Part shown: positions 10,111 through 20,487 of the stretch, in pieces
How positions within the stretch are numbered: position 1 is the stretch's first letter
Layout of the letters: each line of letters opens with the position of its first letter
Source of the DNA: Nemertoderma westbladi
Taxonomy: Eukaryota; Xenacoelomorpha; Nemertodermatida; Nemertodermatidae
Reading direction: 5' to 3'
Length of the DNA stretch: 30,356 nucleotides
Assembly: GCA_032718475.1 (NCBI GenBank)
Contig: JAUCBJ010003697.1
Span: 1 to 30,356 of the forward strand
Program-made: the position numbers and the translations under genes
Notes under the pieces: model-generated
What the model was told of the DNA's origin: nothing
The model's input: only the letters and a program-made list of their open reading frames with translations
The model's database searches: none

Positions 10111-11563
10111 AATGTTGTATGAATGTGTTTGTAATGTTGTATGAATGTGTTTGTAATGTTGTATGAATGTGTTTGTAATGTTGTATGAATGTGTTTGTAA
10201 TGTTGTATGAATGTATTGTAATGTTGTATGAATGTGTTTGCAATGTTGTATGAATGTATTGTAATGTTGTATGAATGTGTTTGCAATGTTGTATGAATGT
10301 ATTGTAATGTTGTATGAATGTGTTTGTAATGTTGTATGAATGTGTTTGTAATGTTGTATGAATGTGTTTGTAATGTTGTATGAATGTGTTTGTAATGTTG
10401 TATGAATGTATTGTAATGTTGTATGAATGTGTTTGTAATGTTGTATGAATGTGTTTGTAATGTTGTATGAATGTGTTTGTAATGTTGTATGAATGTGTTT
10501 GTAATGTTGTATGAATGTGTTTGTAATGTTGTATGAATGTGTTTGTAATGTTGTATGAATGTATTGTAATGTTGTATGAATGTGTTTGTAATGTTGTATG
10601 AATGTGTTTGTAATGTTGTATGAATGTGTTTGTAATGTTGTATGAATGTGTTTGTAATGTTGTATGAATGTGTTTGTAATGTTGTATGAATGTGTTTGTA
10701 ATGTTGTATGAATGTGTTTGTAATGTTGTATGAATGTGTTTGTAATGTTGTATGAATGTATTGTAATGTTGTATGAATGTGTTTGTAATGTTGTATGAAT
10801 GTGTTTGTAATGTTGTATGAATGTGTTTGTAATGTTGTATGAATGTGTTTGCAATGTTGTATGAATGTATTGTAATGTTGTATGAATGTGTTTGTAATGT
10901 TGTATGAATGTGTTTGTAATGTTGTATGAATGTGTTTGTAATGTTGTATGAATGTGTTTGCAATGTTGTATGAATGTGTTTGTAATGTTGTATGAATGTG
11001 TTTGCAATGTTGTATGAATGTGTTTGTAATGTTGTATGAATGTGTTTGTAATGTTGTATGAATGTGTTTGTAATGTTGTATGAATGTGTTTGCAATGTTG
11101 TATGAATGTGTTTGTAATGTTGTATGAATGTGTTTGTAATGTTCTATGAATGTGTTTGTAATGTTGTATGAATGTGTTTGTAATGTTGTATGAATGTGTT
11201 TGCAATGTTGTATGAATGTGTTTGTAATGTTGTATGAATGTGTTTGTAATGTTGTATGAATGTGTTTGTAATGTTGTATGAATGTGTTTGTAATGTTGTA
11301 TGAATGTGTTTGTAATGTTGTATGAATGTGTTTGTAATGTTGTACGAATGTGTTTGTAATGTTGTATGAATGTATTGTAATGTTGTATGAATGTGTTTGT
11401 AATGTTGTATGAATGTGTTTGTAATGTTGTATGAATGTGTTTGCAATGTTGTATGAATGTATTGTAATGTTGTATGAATGTGTTTGCAATGTTGTATGAA
11501 TGTATTGTAATGTTGTATGAATGTGTTTGTAATGTTGTATGAATGTGTTTGTAATGTTGTATG

Positions 11564-12300
11564 AATTCAATTATTTTTACATATTTGGAATCCTTGCACG
11601 GTCAGCTTTCCATTTGTACCAACAAATCACTAAATGTTTAAAGAATAACTGCGGTGTAAATGGTGCAATATCGACGGAGACACATTTTTCAAACGCTTGT
11701 AGCTAAAGAATGAAAGCGAAAATAAAAATTCTGGCTCACCCAGCAAGGAGGAGGGAGGTGAAACTATCTCTGTTTCAAATTTAATGCAATCTCATTACGA
11801 TTAGTAAAAAAATTTGGGGGGGGGGGGGGCAGGTACCTGAATAACGACACTATTTTCCAGGACATGGTGTATACGGATAATAATTGATAATATGAACTGT
11901 TTTGTAAATGGAAATAATTTTAAATGAGCTGATATTAAATACAAATTTTGTTTATGAATTATCTTTGAGAAACTTGACTGTCAAAAAATATTGCAGACAA
12001 AGAATTAAACATTTGTTAAACAAAATTTCGCACAAAATCTTGACGCAAAGAAAATTCCTCCCCCAGGCTACCTTGGAAAATCGACACAAATAACAACCTA
12101 TTACTCGCAAAAATTAGATTGTAACCTGTTTGTTCTATTGACTTTAGTAAATTATTTTAGTTAGAATAACTATCAGGATTCCCTGGGTCAATCCCTGGAT
12201 GGGTTACCACTGTTTGGGCACGTTGTTTTCGTGCTGCAGCCTAGCCACACCCAGGCATTCATCCTTGACTTGTCGATACATGGGAACCAACGCAACCAAG
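11564..12300. repeat. Duplicated non-satellite flank, copy 2
   Basis: This is homologous to 1934-2680. Differences all lie before the end of the G tract: CATTTG for CATTAG near 11613, loss of three bases in GCGGTGTAAA near 11652, ACACAT for ACACCT near 11683, TTTAATG for TTTCATG near 11782, and AAAAATTT for AATAATTT near 11810. After the G tract the copies are identical. The join at 11563-11568 reads GAATTC and is made of array bases followed by flank bases. The 61-codon open frame at 11908-12093 is the same as at 2288-2473 and is not called a gene. Confidence 0.93.
11816..11829 (+). repeat. Poly-G tract (14 G)
   Basis: This is the shorter homologue of the 21-G run at 2189-2209, with identical sequence following it in both copies. 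The difference of seven G accounts for most of the change in offset between the duplicated blocks. Confidence 0.9.
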
Positions 12301-12412
12301 GCATCTTGGGAAACAGAGTGGAAGAAGGGTTTACTGTGGAAGATCATCCATGGTGATGAGCAGGCATTCCTTTAGGAAATAGGGTGGAAGGGTTTACTGT
12401 GGAAGATCACCC

Positions 12413-13609
12413 ATGGTGGTGAACAGACAACCCTTTAGGAAACAGAGTGGAAGGGTTTACTGTGGAAGATTACCCATGGTGGTGAACAGACATTCCATTA
12501 GGAAACAGAGTGGAAGGGTTTACTGTGGAAAATCACCCATGGTGGTGAGCATGCATTCCTTTTGGAAACAGGGTGGAATGGTTTACTGTGGAAGATCACC
12601 CATGGTGGTGAACAGGCATTCCTTTAGGAAACAGATTGGAAGTGTTTGTGAAAGATCGCCCATATGGTGGTGAACAGGTATTCCTTTGGGAAACAGAGTG
12701 GAAGGGTTTACTGTGGAAGATCACCCATGGTGGTGAACAGGCATTCCTTTAGGAAACAGATTGGAAGGGTTTACTGTGGAAGATCACCCATGGTGGTGAA
12801 CAGGCATTCCTTTAGGAAACAGAGTGGAAGTGTTTACTGTGGAAGATCACCCATGGTGGTGAACAGGTATTATTTTGGGAAACAGAGTGGAAGGGTTTAC
12901 TGTGGAAGATCACCTATGGTGGTGAACAGGCGTTCCTTTAGGAAAATGAGTGGAAGGGTTTAATTTGGAAGATCACCCATGGTGGTGAACAGGCGTTCTT
13001 TTTTAGGAAACAGAGTGGAAGGGTTTTAATGTGGAAGATCACCCATGGTGGTGAACAGGTATTATTTTGGGAAACAGAGTGGAAGGGTTTACTGTGGAAG
13101 ATCACCTATGGTGGTGAACAGGCGTTCCTTTAGGAAAATGAGTGGAAGGTTTTAATTTGGAAGATCACCCATGGTGGTGAACAGGCATTCCTTTAGGAAA
13201 CAGAGTGGAAGGGTTTACTGTGGAAAATCACCGGTGGTGGTGAACAGGCATTCCTTTAGGAAACGTATTGGGAGGGCTTAATGAGGAAGATCACCCATGG
13301 TGGTGAACAGGAATTTCTTTAGGACACAGAGTGGAAGGGTTTACTGTGGACGATCACCCATGGTGGTGAACAGGCATTCCTTTAGGAAACAAAGTGGAAG
13401 GGTTTACTGTGGAAGATCACCCATGGTGGTGAACAGGCATCCTTTAGGAAACAGAGTGGAAGGGTTTACTGTGGGAAATCACCGGTGGTGGTGAACAGGC
13501 ATTCCTTTAGGAAACAGTGGAAGGGTTTACTGTGGAAGATCTCCCATGGTGGTGAACAGGCATTCCTTTAGGAAACGTATTGGGAGGGCTTAATGAGGAA
13601 GATCACCCA
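12413..13609 (+). repeat. Higher-order segment of the 63-bp satellite, first copy
   Basis: The unit order from about 12480 to 13020 is repeated with an offset of 1,196 bp from about 13676. Shared rare markers are GTGAGCATGCATTCC (12545 and 13741), TTTGTGAAAGATCGCCC (about 12645 and 13841) and the unit that starts at 12664 and 13860. Near 14050-14400 the second copy gains additional units carrying TATTATTTTGGG. A later module around 13297 with GGAATTTCTTTAGGACAC recurs at 14681, an offset of 1,384 bp. Confidence 0.85.
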
Positions 13610-15183
13610 TGGTGGTGAACAGGAATTTCTTTAGGAAACAGAGTGGAAGGGTTTACTGTGGAAGATCACCCATGGTGGTGAACAGGCATTCCTTTAGGAA
13701 ACAGAGTGGAAGGGTTTACTGTGGAAAATCACCCATGGTGGTGAGCATGCATTCCTTTTGGAAACAGGGTGGAATGGTTTACTGTGGAAGATCACCCATG
13801 GTGGTGAACAGGCATTCCTTTAGGAAACAGATTGGAAGTGTTTGTGAAAGATCGCCCATATGGTGGTGAACAGGTATTCCTTTGGGAAACAGAGTGGAAG
13901 GGTTTACTGTGGAAGATCACCCATGGTGGTGAACAGGCATTCCTTTAGGAAACAGATTGGAAGGGTTTACTGTGGAAGATCACCCATGGTGGTGAACAGG
14001 CATTCCTTTAGGAAACAGAGTGGAAGTGTTTACTGTGGAAGATCACCATGGTGGTGAACAGGTATTATTTTGGGAAACAGAGTGGAAGGGTTTACTGTGG
14101 AAGATCACCCATGGTGGTCAACAGGTATTCCTTTAGGAAACAGATTGGAAGGGTTTACTGTGGAAGATCACCCATGGTGGTGAACAGGCATTCCTTTAGG
14201 AAACAGAGTGGAAGTGTTTACTGTGGAAGATCACCCATGGTGGTGAACAGGTATTATTTTGGGAAACAGAGTGGAAGGGTTTACTGTGGAAGATCACCTA
14301 TGGTGGTGAACAGGCATTCCTTTAGGAAACAGAGTGGAAGTGTTTACTGTGGAAGATCACCCATGGTGGTGAACAGGTATTATTTTGGGAAACAGAGTGG
14401 AAGGGTTTACTGTGGAAGATCACCTATGGTGGTGAACAGGCGTTCCTTTAGGAAAATGAGTGGAAGGGTTTAATTTGGAAGATCACCCATGGTGGTGAAC
14501 AGGCGTTCTTTTTTAGGAAACAGAGTGGAAGGGTTTTAATGTGGAAGATCACCCATGGTGGTGAACAGGTATTATTTTGGGAAACAGAGTGGAAGGGTTT
14601 ACTGTGGAAGATCACCTATGGTGGTGAACAGGCGTTCCTTTAGGAAAATGAGTGGAAGGTTTTAATTTGGAAGATCACCCATGGTGGTGAACAGGAATTT
14701 CTTTAGGACACAGAGTGGAAGGGTTTACTGTGGACGATCACCCATGGTGGTGAACAGGCATTCCTTTAGGAAACAAAGTGGAAGGGTTTACTGTGGAAGA
14801 TCACCCATGGTGGTGAACAGGCATCCTTTAGGAAACAGAGTGGAAGGGTTTACTGTGGGAAATCACCGGTGGTGGTGAACAGGCATTCCTTTAGGAAACG
14901 TATTGGGAGGGCTTAATGAGGAAGATCACCCATGGTGGTGAACAGGAATTTCTTTAGGAAACAGAGTGGAAGGGTTTACTGTGGAAGATCACCCATGGTG
15001 GTGAACAGGCATTCCTTTAGGAAACGTATTGGGAGGGCTTAATGAGGAAGACCACCCATGGTGGTGAACAGGCATTCCTTTAGGAAACAGAGTGGAAGGG
15101 TTTACTGTGGAAGATCACCCATGGTGGTGAACAGGTATTCCTTTAGGAAACGTATTGGGAGGGCTTAATGAGGAAGATCACCC
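13609..15183 (+). repeat. Higher-order segment of the 63-bp satellite, later copies
   Basis: This stretch repeats the module order of the preceding segment with added or missing units. Units with GTATTGGGAGGGCTTAATGAGG recur near 14897, 15024 and 15149 and alternate with standard units. From 15184 to the junction the units are nearly uniform consensus copies. Confidence 0.75.
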
Positions 15184-15455
15184 ATGGTGGTGAACAGGAA
15201 TTTCTTTAGGAAACAGAGTGGAAGGATTTACTGTGGAAGATCACCCATGGTGGTGAACAGGCATTCCTTTAGGAAACAGAGTGGAAGGGTTTACTGTGGA
15301 AGATCACCCATGGTGGTGAACAGGCATTCCTTTAGGAAACAGAGTGGAAGGGTTTACTGTGGAAGATCACCCATGGTGGTGAACAGGCATTCCTTTATGA
15401 AACAGAGTGGAAGGGTTTACTGTGGAAGATCACCCCTGGTGGTGAACAGGCATTC

Positions 15456-15479
15456 AAAAAAAAATTTGTTGTATGTAAT
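15456..15479. other. A9 junction and truncated first 22-bp unit, copy 2
   Basis: This join between the two satellites is the same as at 2939-2962: nine A (15456-15464), TTT, then the 12-bp partial unit GTTGTATGTAAT at 15468-15479. The next unit begins GCTGTATG rather than GTTGTATG, a single-base difference from copy 1. Confidence 0.93.
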
Positions 15480-15950
15480 GCTGTATGAATGTGTTTGCAA
15501 TGTTGTATGAATGTGTTTGTAATGTTGTATGAATGTGTTTGTAATGTTGTATGAATGTGTTTGTAATGTTGTATGAATGTGTTTGTAATGTTGTATGAAT
15601 GTGTTTGTAATGTTGTATGAATGTGTTTGTAATGTTGTATGAATGTGTTTGTAATGTTGTATGAATGTGTTTGTAATGTTGTATGAATGTGTTTGTAATG
15701 TTGTATGAATGTGCTTGTAATGTTGTATGAATGTGTTTGTAATGTTGTATGAATGTGTTTGTAATGTTGTATGAATGTGTTTGTAATGTTGTATGAATGT
15801 GTTTGTAATGTTGTATGAATGTGTTTGTAATGTTGTATGAATGTGTTTGCAATGTTGTATGAATGTGTTTGTAATGTTGTATGAATGTGTTTGTAATGTT
15901 GTATGAATGTGTTTGTAATGTTGTATGAATGTGTTTGTAATGTTGTATGA

Positions 15951-16741
15951 ATTTGTTTGCAATGTTGTATGAATGTGTTTGTAATGTTGTATGTATGTGT
16001 TTGTAATGTTGTATGAATGTGTTTGCAATGTTGTATGAATGTGTTTGTAATGTTGTATGAATGTGTTTGTAATGTTGTATGAATGTGTTTGTAATGTTGT
16101 ATGAATGTGTTTGTAATGTTGTATGAATGTGCTTGTAATGTTGTATGAATGTGTTTGTAATGTTGTATGAATGTGTTTGTAATGTTGTATGAATGTGTTT
16201 GTAATGTTGTATGAATGTGTTTGTAATGTTGTATGAATGTGTTTGTAATGTTGTATGAATGTGTTTGTAATGTTGTATGAATGTGTTTGTAATGTTGTAT
16301 GAATGTGTTTGTAATGTTGTATGAATGTGTTTGTAATGTTGTATGAATTTGTTTGCAATGTTGTATGAATGTGTTTGTAATGTTGTATGTATGTGTTTGT
16401 AATGTTGTATGAATGTGTTTGCAATGTTGTATGAATGTGTTTGTAATGTTGTATGAATGTGTTTGTAATGTTGTATGAATGTGTTTGTAATGTTGTATGA
16501 ATTGAATGTGTTTGTAATGTTGTATGAATGTGTTTGCAATGTTGTATGAATGTATTGTAATTTTGTATGAATGTGTTTGCAATGTTGTATGAATGTGTTT
16601 GTAATGTTGTATGAATGTGTTTGTAATGTTGTATGAATGTGTTTGTAATGTTGTATGAATGTGTTTGCAATGTTGTATGAATGTGTTTGTAATGTTGTAT
16701 GAATGTGTTTGTAATGTTGTATGAATGTGTTTGCAATGTTG
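15951..16741 (+). repeat. 396-bp (18-unit) higher-order duplication in array 2
   Basis: The marker pair GAATTTGTTTGC followed by TATGTATGTG appears at about 15949-15996 and again 396 bp later at about 16345-16392; 396 is 18 units of 22 bp. A GTGCTTG variant upstream recurs at 15714 and 16132, 418 bp apart, so one unit was gained or lost between the copies. The limits of each copy are approximate. Confidence 0.75.
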
Positions 16742-18150
16742 TATGAATGTGTTTGTAATGTTGTATGAATGTGTTTGCAATGTTGTATGAATGTGTTTGT
16801 AATGTTGTATGAATGTGTTTGTAATGTTGTATGAATGTGTTTGTAATGTTGTATGAAGTGAATGTGTTTGTAATGTTGTATGAATGTGTTTGCAATGTTG
16901 TATGAATGTGTTTGCAATGTTGTATGAATGTGTTTGTAATGTTGTATGAATGTGTTTGTAATGTTGTATGAATGTGTTTGTAATGTTGTATGAATGTGTT
17001 TGTAATGTTGTATGAATGTGTTTGTAATGTTGTATGAATGTGTTTGTAATGTTGTATGAATGTGTTTGTAATGTTGTATGAATGTGTTTGTAATGTTGTA
17101 TGAATGTGTTTGTAATGTTGTATGAATGTGCTTGTAATGTTGTATGAATGTGTTTGTAATGTTGTATGAATGTGTTTGTAATGTTGTATGAATGTGTTTG
17201 TAATGTTGTATGAATGTGTTTGTAATGTTGTATGAATGTGTTTGTAATGTTGTATGAATGTGTTTGTAATGTTGTATGAATGTGTTTGCAATGTTGTATG
17301 AATGTGTTTGTAATGTTGTATGAATGTGTTTGTAATGTTGTATGAATGTGTTTGTAATGTTGTATGAATGTGTTTGTAATGTTGTATGAATGTGTTTGCA
17401 ATGTTGTATGAATGTGTTTGTAATGTTGTATGAATGTGTAGGTAATGTTGTATGAATGTGTTTGTAATGTTGTATGAATGTGTTTGTAATGTTGTATGAA
17501 TGTGCTTGTAATGTTGTATGAATGTGTTTGTAATGTTGTATGAATGTGTTTGTAATGTTGTATGAATGTGTTTGTAATGTTGTATGAATGTGTTTGTAAT
17601 GTTGTATGAATGTGTTTGTAATGTTGTATGAATGTGTTTGCAATGTTGTATGAATGTGTTTGTAATGTTGTATGAATGTGTAGGTAATGTTGTATGAATG
17701 TGTTTGTAATGTTGTATGAATGTGTTTGTAATGTTGTATGAATGTGTAGGTAATGTTGTATGAATGTGTTTGTAATGTTGTATGAATGTGTTTGTAATGT
17801 TGTATGAATGTGCTTGTAATGTTGTATGAATGTGTTTGTAATGTTGTATGAATGTGTTTGTAATGTTGTATGAATGTGTTTGCAATGTTGTATGAATGTG
17901 TTTGTAATGTTGTATGAATGTGTAGGTAATGTTGTATGAATGTGTTTGTAATGTTGTATGAATGTGTTTGTAATGTTGTATGAATGTGTTTGTAATGTTG
18001 TATGAATGTGTTTGTAATGTTGTATGAATGTGTTTGTAATGTTGTATGAATGTGTTTGTAATGTTGTATGAATGTGTTTGCAATGTTGTATGAATGTGTT
18101 TGTAATGTTGTATGAATGTGTTTGTAATGTTGTATGAATGTGTTTGTAAT

Positions 18151-18255
18151 GTTGTATGAATGTATTGTAATGTTGTATGAATGTATTGTAATGTTGTATG
18201 AATGTATTGTAATGTTGTATGAATGTATTGTAATGTTGTATGAATGTATTGTAAT
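18151..18255 (+). repeat. Five consecutive 21-bp variant units
   Basis: Five 21-bp units with GTATTG in place of GTGTTTG follow one another. A second run of three is at 18452-18514. Elsewhere the 21-bp form is scattered singly, so this points to local amplification of one variant. Confidence 0.9.
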
Positions 18256-19282
18256 GTTGTATGAATGTGTTTGCAATGTTGTATGAATGTATTGTAATGT
18301 TGTATGAATGTGTTTGTAATGTTGTATGAATGTGTTTGTAATGTTGTATGAATGTGTTTGCAATGTTGTATGAATGTATTGTAATGTTGTATGAATGTGT
18401 TTGTAATGTTGTATGAATGTGTTTGTAATGTTGTATGAATGTGTTTGTAATGTTGTATGAATGTATTGTAATGTTGTATGAATGTATTGTAATGTTGTAT
18501 GAATGTATTGTAATGTTGTATGAATGTGTTTGCAATGTTGTATGAATGTATTGTAATGTTGTATGAATGTGTTTGTAATGTTGTATGAATGTGTTTGTAA
18601 TGTTGTATGAATGTGTTTGCAATGTTGTATGAATGTATTGTAATGTTGTATGAATGTGTTTGTAATGTTGTATGAATGTGTTTGTAATGTTGTATGAATG
18701 TGTTTGTAATGTTGTATGAATGTGTTTGCAATGTTGTATGAATGTGTTTGTAATGTTGTATGAATGTGTTTGTAATGTTGTATGAATGTGTTTGCAATGT
18801 TGTATGAATGTGTTTGTAATGTTGTATGAATGTGTTTGTAATGTTGTATGAATGTATTGTAATGTTGTATGAATGTGTTTGTAATGTTGTATGAATGTGT
18901 TTGTAATGTTGTATGAATGTGTTTGTAATGTTGTATGAATGTGTTTGCAATGTTGTATGAATGTGTTTGTAATGTTCTATGAATGTGTTTGTAATGTTGT
19001 ATAAATGTGTTTGCAATGTTGTATGAATGTGTTTGTAATGTTGTATGAATGTGTTTGTAATGTTGTATGAATGTGTTTGCAATGTTGTATGAATGTATTG
19101 TAATGTTGTATGAATGTGTTTGCAATGTTGTATGAATGTGTTTGTAATGTTGTATGAATGTATTGTAATGTTGTATGAATGTGTTTGTAATGTTGTATGA
19201 ATGTGTTTGTAATGTTGTATGAATGTGTTTGTAATGTTGTATGAATGTGTTTGCAATGTTGTATGAATGTGTTTGTAATGTT

Positions 19283-20399
19283 CTATGAATGTGTTTGTAA
19301 TGTTGTATAAATGTGTTTGTAATGTTGTATGAATGTATTGTAATGTTGTATGAATGTGTTTGTAATGTTGTATGAATGTGTTTGCAATGTTGTATGAATG
19401 TATTGTAATGTTATGTGAATGTGTTTGTAATGTTGTATGAATGTGTTTGTAATGTTGTATGAATGTGTTTGTAATGTTGTATGAATGTGTTTGCAATGTT
19501 GTATGAATGTGTTTGTAATGTTGTATGAATGTGTTTGCAATGTTGTATGAATGTGTTTGTAATGTTGTATGAATGTGTTTGTAATGTTGTATGAATGTGT
19601 TTGTAATGTTGTATGAATGTGTTTGCAATGTTGTATGAATGTGTTTGTAATGTTGTATGAATGTGTTTGTAATGTTGTATGAATGTGTTTGTAATGTTGT
19701 ATGAATGTGTTTGTAATGTTGTATGAATGTGTTTGCAATGTTGTATGAATGTGTTTGTAATGTTGTATGAATGTGTTTGTAATGTTGTATGAATGTGTTT
19801 GCAATGTTGTATGAATGTGTTTGTAATGTTGTATGAATGTGTTTGTAATGTTGTATGAATGTGTTTGTAATGTTCTATGAATGTGTTTGTAATGTTGTAT
19901 GAATGTGTTTGCAATGTTGTATGAATGTGTTTGTAATGTTGTATGAATGTGTTTGTAATGTTGTATGAATGTGTTTGTAATGTTGTATGAATGTGTTTGT
20001 AATGTTGTATGAATGTGTTTGTAATGTTGTATGAATGTGTTTGTAATGTTGTATGAATGTGTTTGTAATGTTGTATGAATGTGTTTGTAATGTTGTATGA
20101 ATGTGTTTGTAATGTTATATGAATGTATTGTAATGTTGTATGAATGTGTTTGTAATGTTGTATGAATGTGTTTGTAATGTTGTATGAATGTATTTGCAAT
20201 GTTGTATGAATGTATTGTAATTTTGTATGAATGTGTTTGCAATGTTGTATGAATGTGTTTGTAATGTTGTATGAATGTATTGTAATGTTGTATGAATGTG
20301 TTTGTAATGTTGTATGAATGTGTTTGTAATGTTGTATGAATGTGTTTGTAATGTTGTATGAATGTGTTTGCAATGTTGTATGAATGTGTTTGTAATGTT
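19283..20399 (+). repeat. 1,117-bp higher-order repeat in array 2, copy I
   Basis: The copy starts at the C of a TTCTATG unit. It includes TATAAATG (about 19308) and the scrambled unit TTATGTGAATG (19411), and ends before the next TTCTATG at 20400. Its length fits 46 units of 22 bp plus five of 21 bp. The order of variants matches 20488-21604. Confidence 0.88.
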
Positions 20400-20487
20400 C
20401 TATGAATGTGTTTGTAATGTTGTATAAATGTGTTTGTAATGTTGTATGAATGTGTTTGCAATGTTGTATGAATGTGTTTGTAATGTT
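20400..20487 (+). repeat. 88-bp (four-unit) local duplication between higher-order copies
   Basis: The TTCTATG...TATAAATG marker pair at 20400 is repeated exactly 88 bp later at 20488. This four-unit duplication explains why the marker spacing is 1,205 bp between the first two copies but 1,117 bp between the next two. Confidence 0.85.

Larger units (their letters stand above)
1934..11563. repeat. Composite duplication unit, copy 1 (flank + 63-bp satellite + 22-bp satellite)
   Basis: This 9,630-bp block contains, in order, a non-satellite flank (1934-2680), a short 63-bp satellite (2681-2938), a 9-A junction and an array of 22-bp units (from 2951). The same order and orientation resume at 11564. 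At the right edge the 22-bp array breaks mid-unit, and sequence matching 1934 onward begins through a shared AAT (1934-1936 and 11564-11566). The offset between copies is 9,630 at the left end and 9,620 after the G tract. The 10-bp change is explained by a 3-bp indel and seven fewer G in the second copy. Confidence 0.95.
2951..11566 (+). repeat. 22-bp satellite array 1 (about 8.6 kb, roughly 390 units)
   Basis: Tandem head-to-tail copies of a 22-bp unit fill this stretch. A canonical copy is at 2985-3006, starting GTTGTATGAATGTG. Canonical composition is 11 T, 6 G, 5 A and no C. Recurrent variants are TTTGCAAT for TTTGTAAT, a 21-bp form with GTATTG for GTGTTTG, and rarer forms: GTTTTG, GTGATTG, TTCTATG, AATTTTG and TATTTTAAT. 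Minus-strand frames stay open for thousands of codons (for example 11570 down to 3252). These are excluded as genes because 22 is not a multiple of 3, the unit lacks stops in all three minus frames, and the minus strand has almost no ATG. No promoter or splice signal is visible. Confidence 0.98.
12301..15455 (+). repeat. 63-bp satellite, long form (about 50 units)
   Basis: About 3.15 kb of tandem 63-bp units fill this stretch, with a typical unit at 15245-15307. One plus-strand frame is open within a unit, begins with the ATG of CCATGG and would encode 21 residues starting MVVNR. The frame is broken many times by 1-bp indels (for example GATCACCATGG at 14041) and by TAA in GGGTTTAATTTGG and GGGCTTAATGAGG units. 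The other plus-strand frames and all minus-strand frames contain stops in every consensus unit. I therefore treat it as satellite DNA. Unit classes recur in blocks, giving higher-order repeats of about 1.2-1.4 kb. Confidence 0.95.

Noticed and set aside
3252-11570. A 2,772-codon open frame on the minus strand, and similar frames elsewhere in the 22-bp arrays
   Set aside because: All three minus frames are open at once, the start codons are TTG in C-variant units, there is almost no ATG on that strand, and the frame simply translates the satellite. No domain or gene signal is seen.
14048-14473. 141-codon plus-strand frame of MVVNR repeats in the 63-bp satellite
   Set aside because: The frame is repeatedly interrupted by indels and TAA codons along the block and restarts at each CCATGG, as expected from a satellite with a chance open frame.
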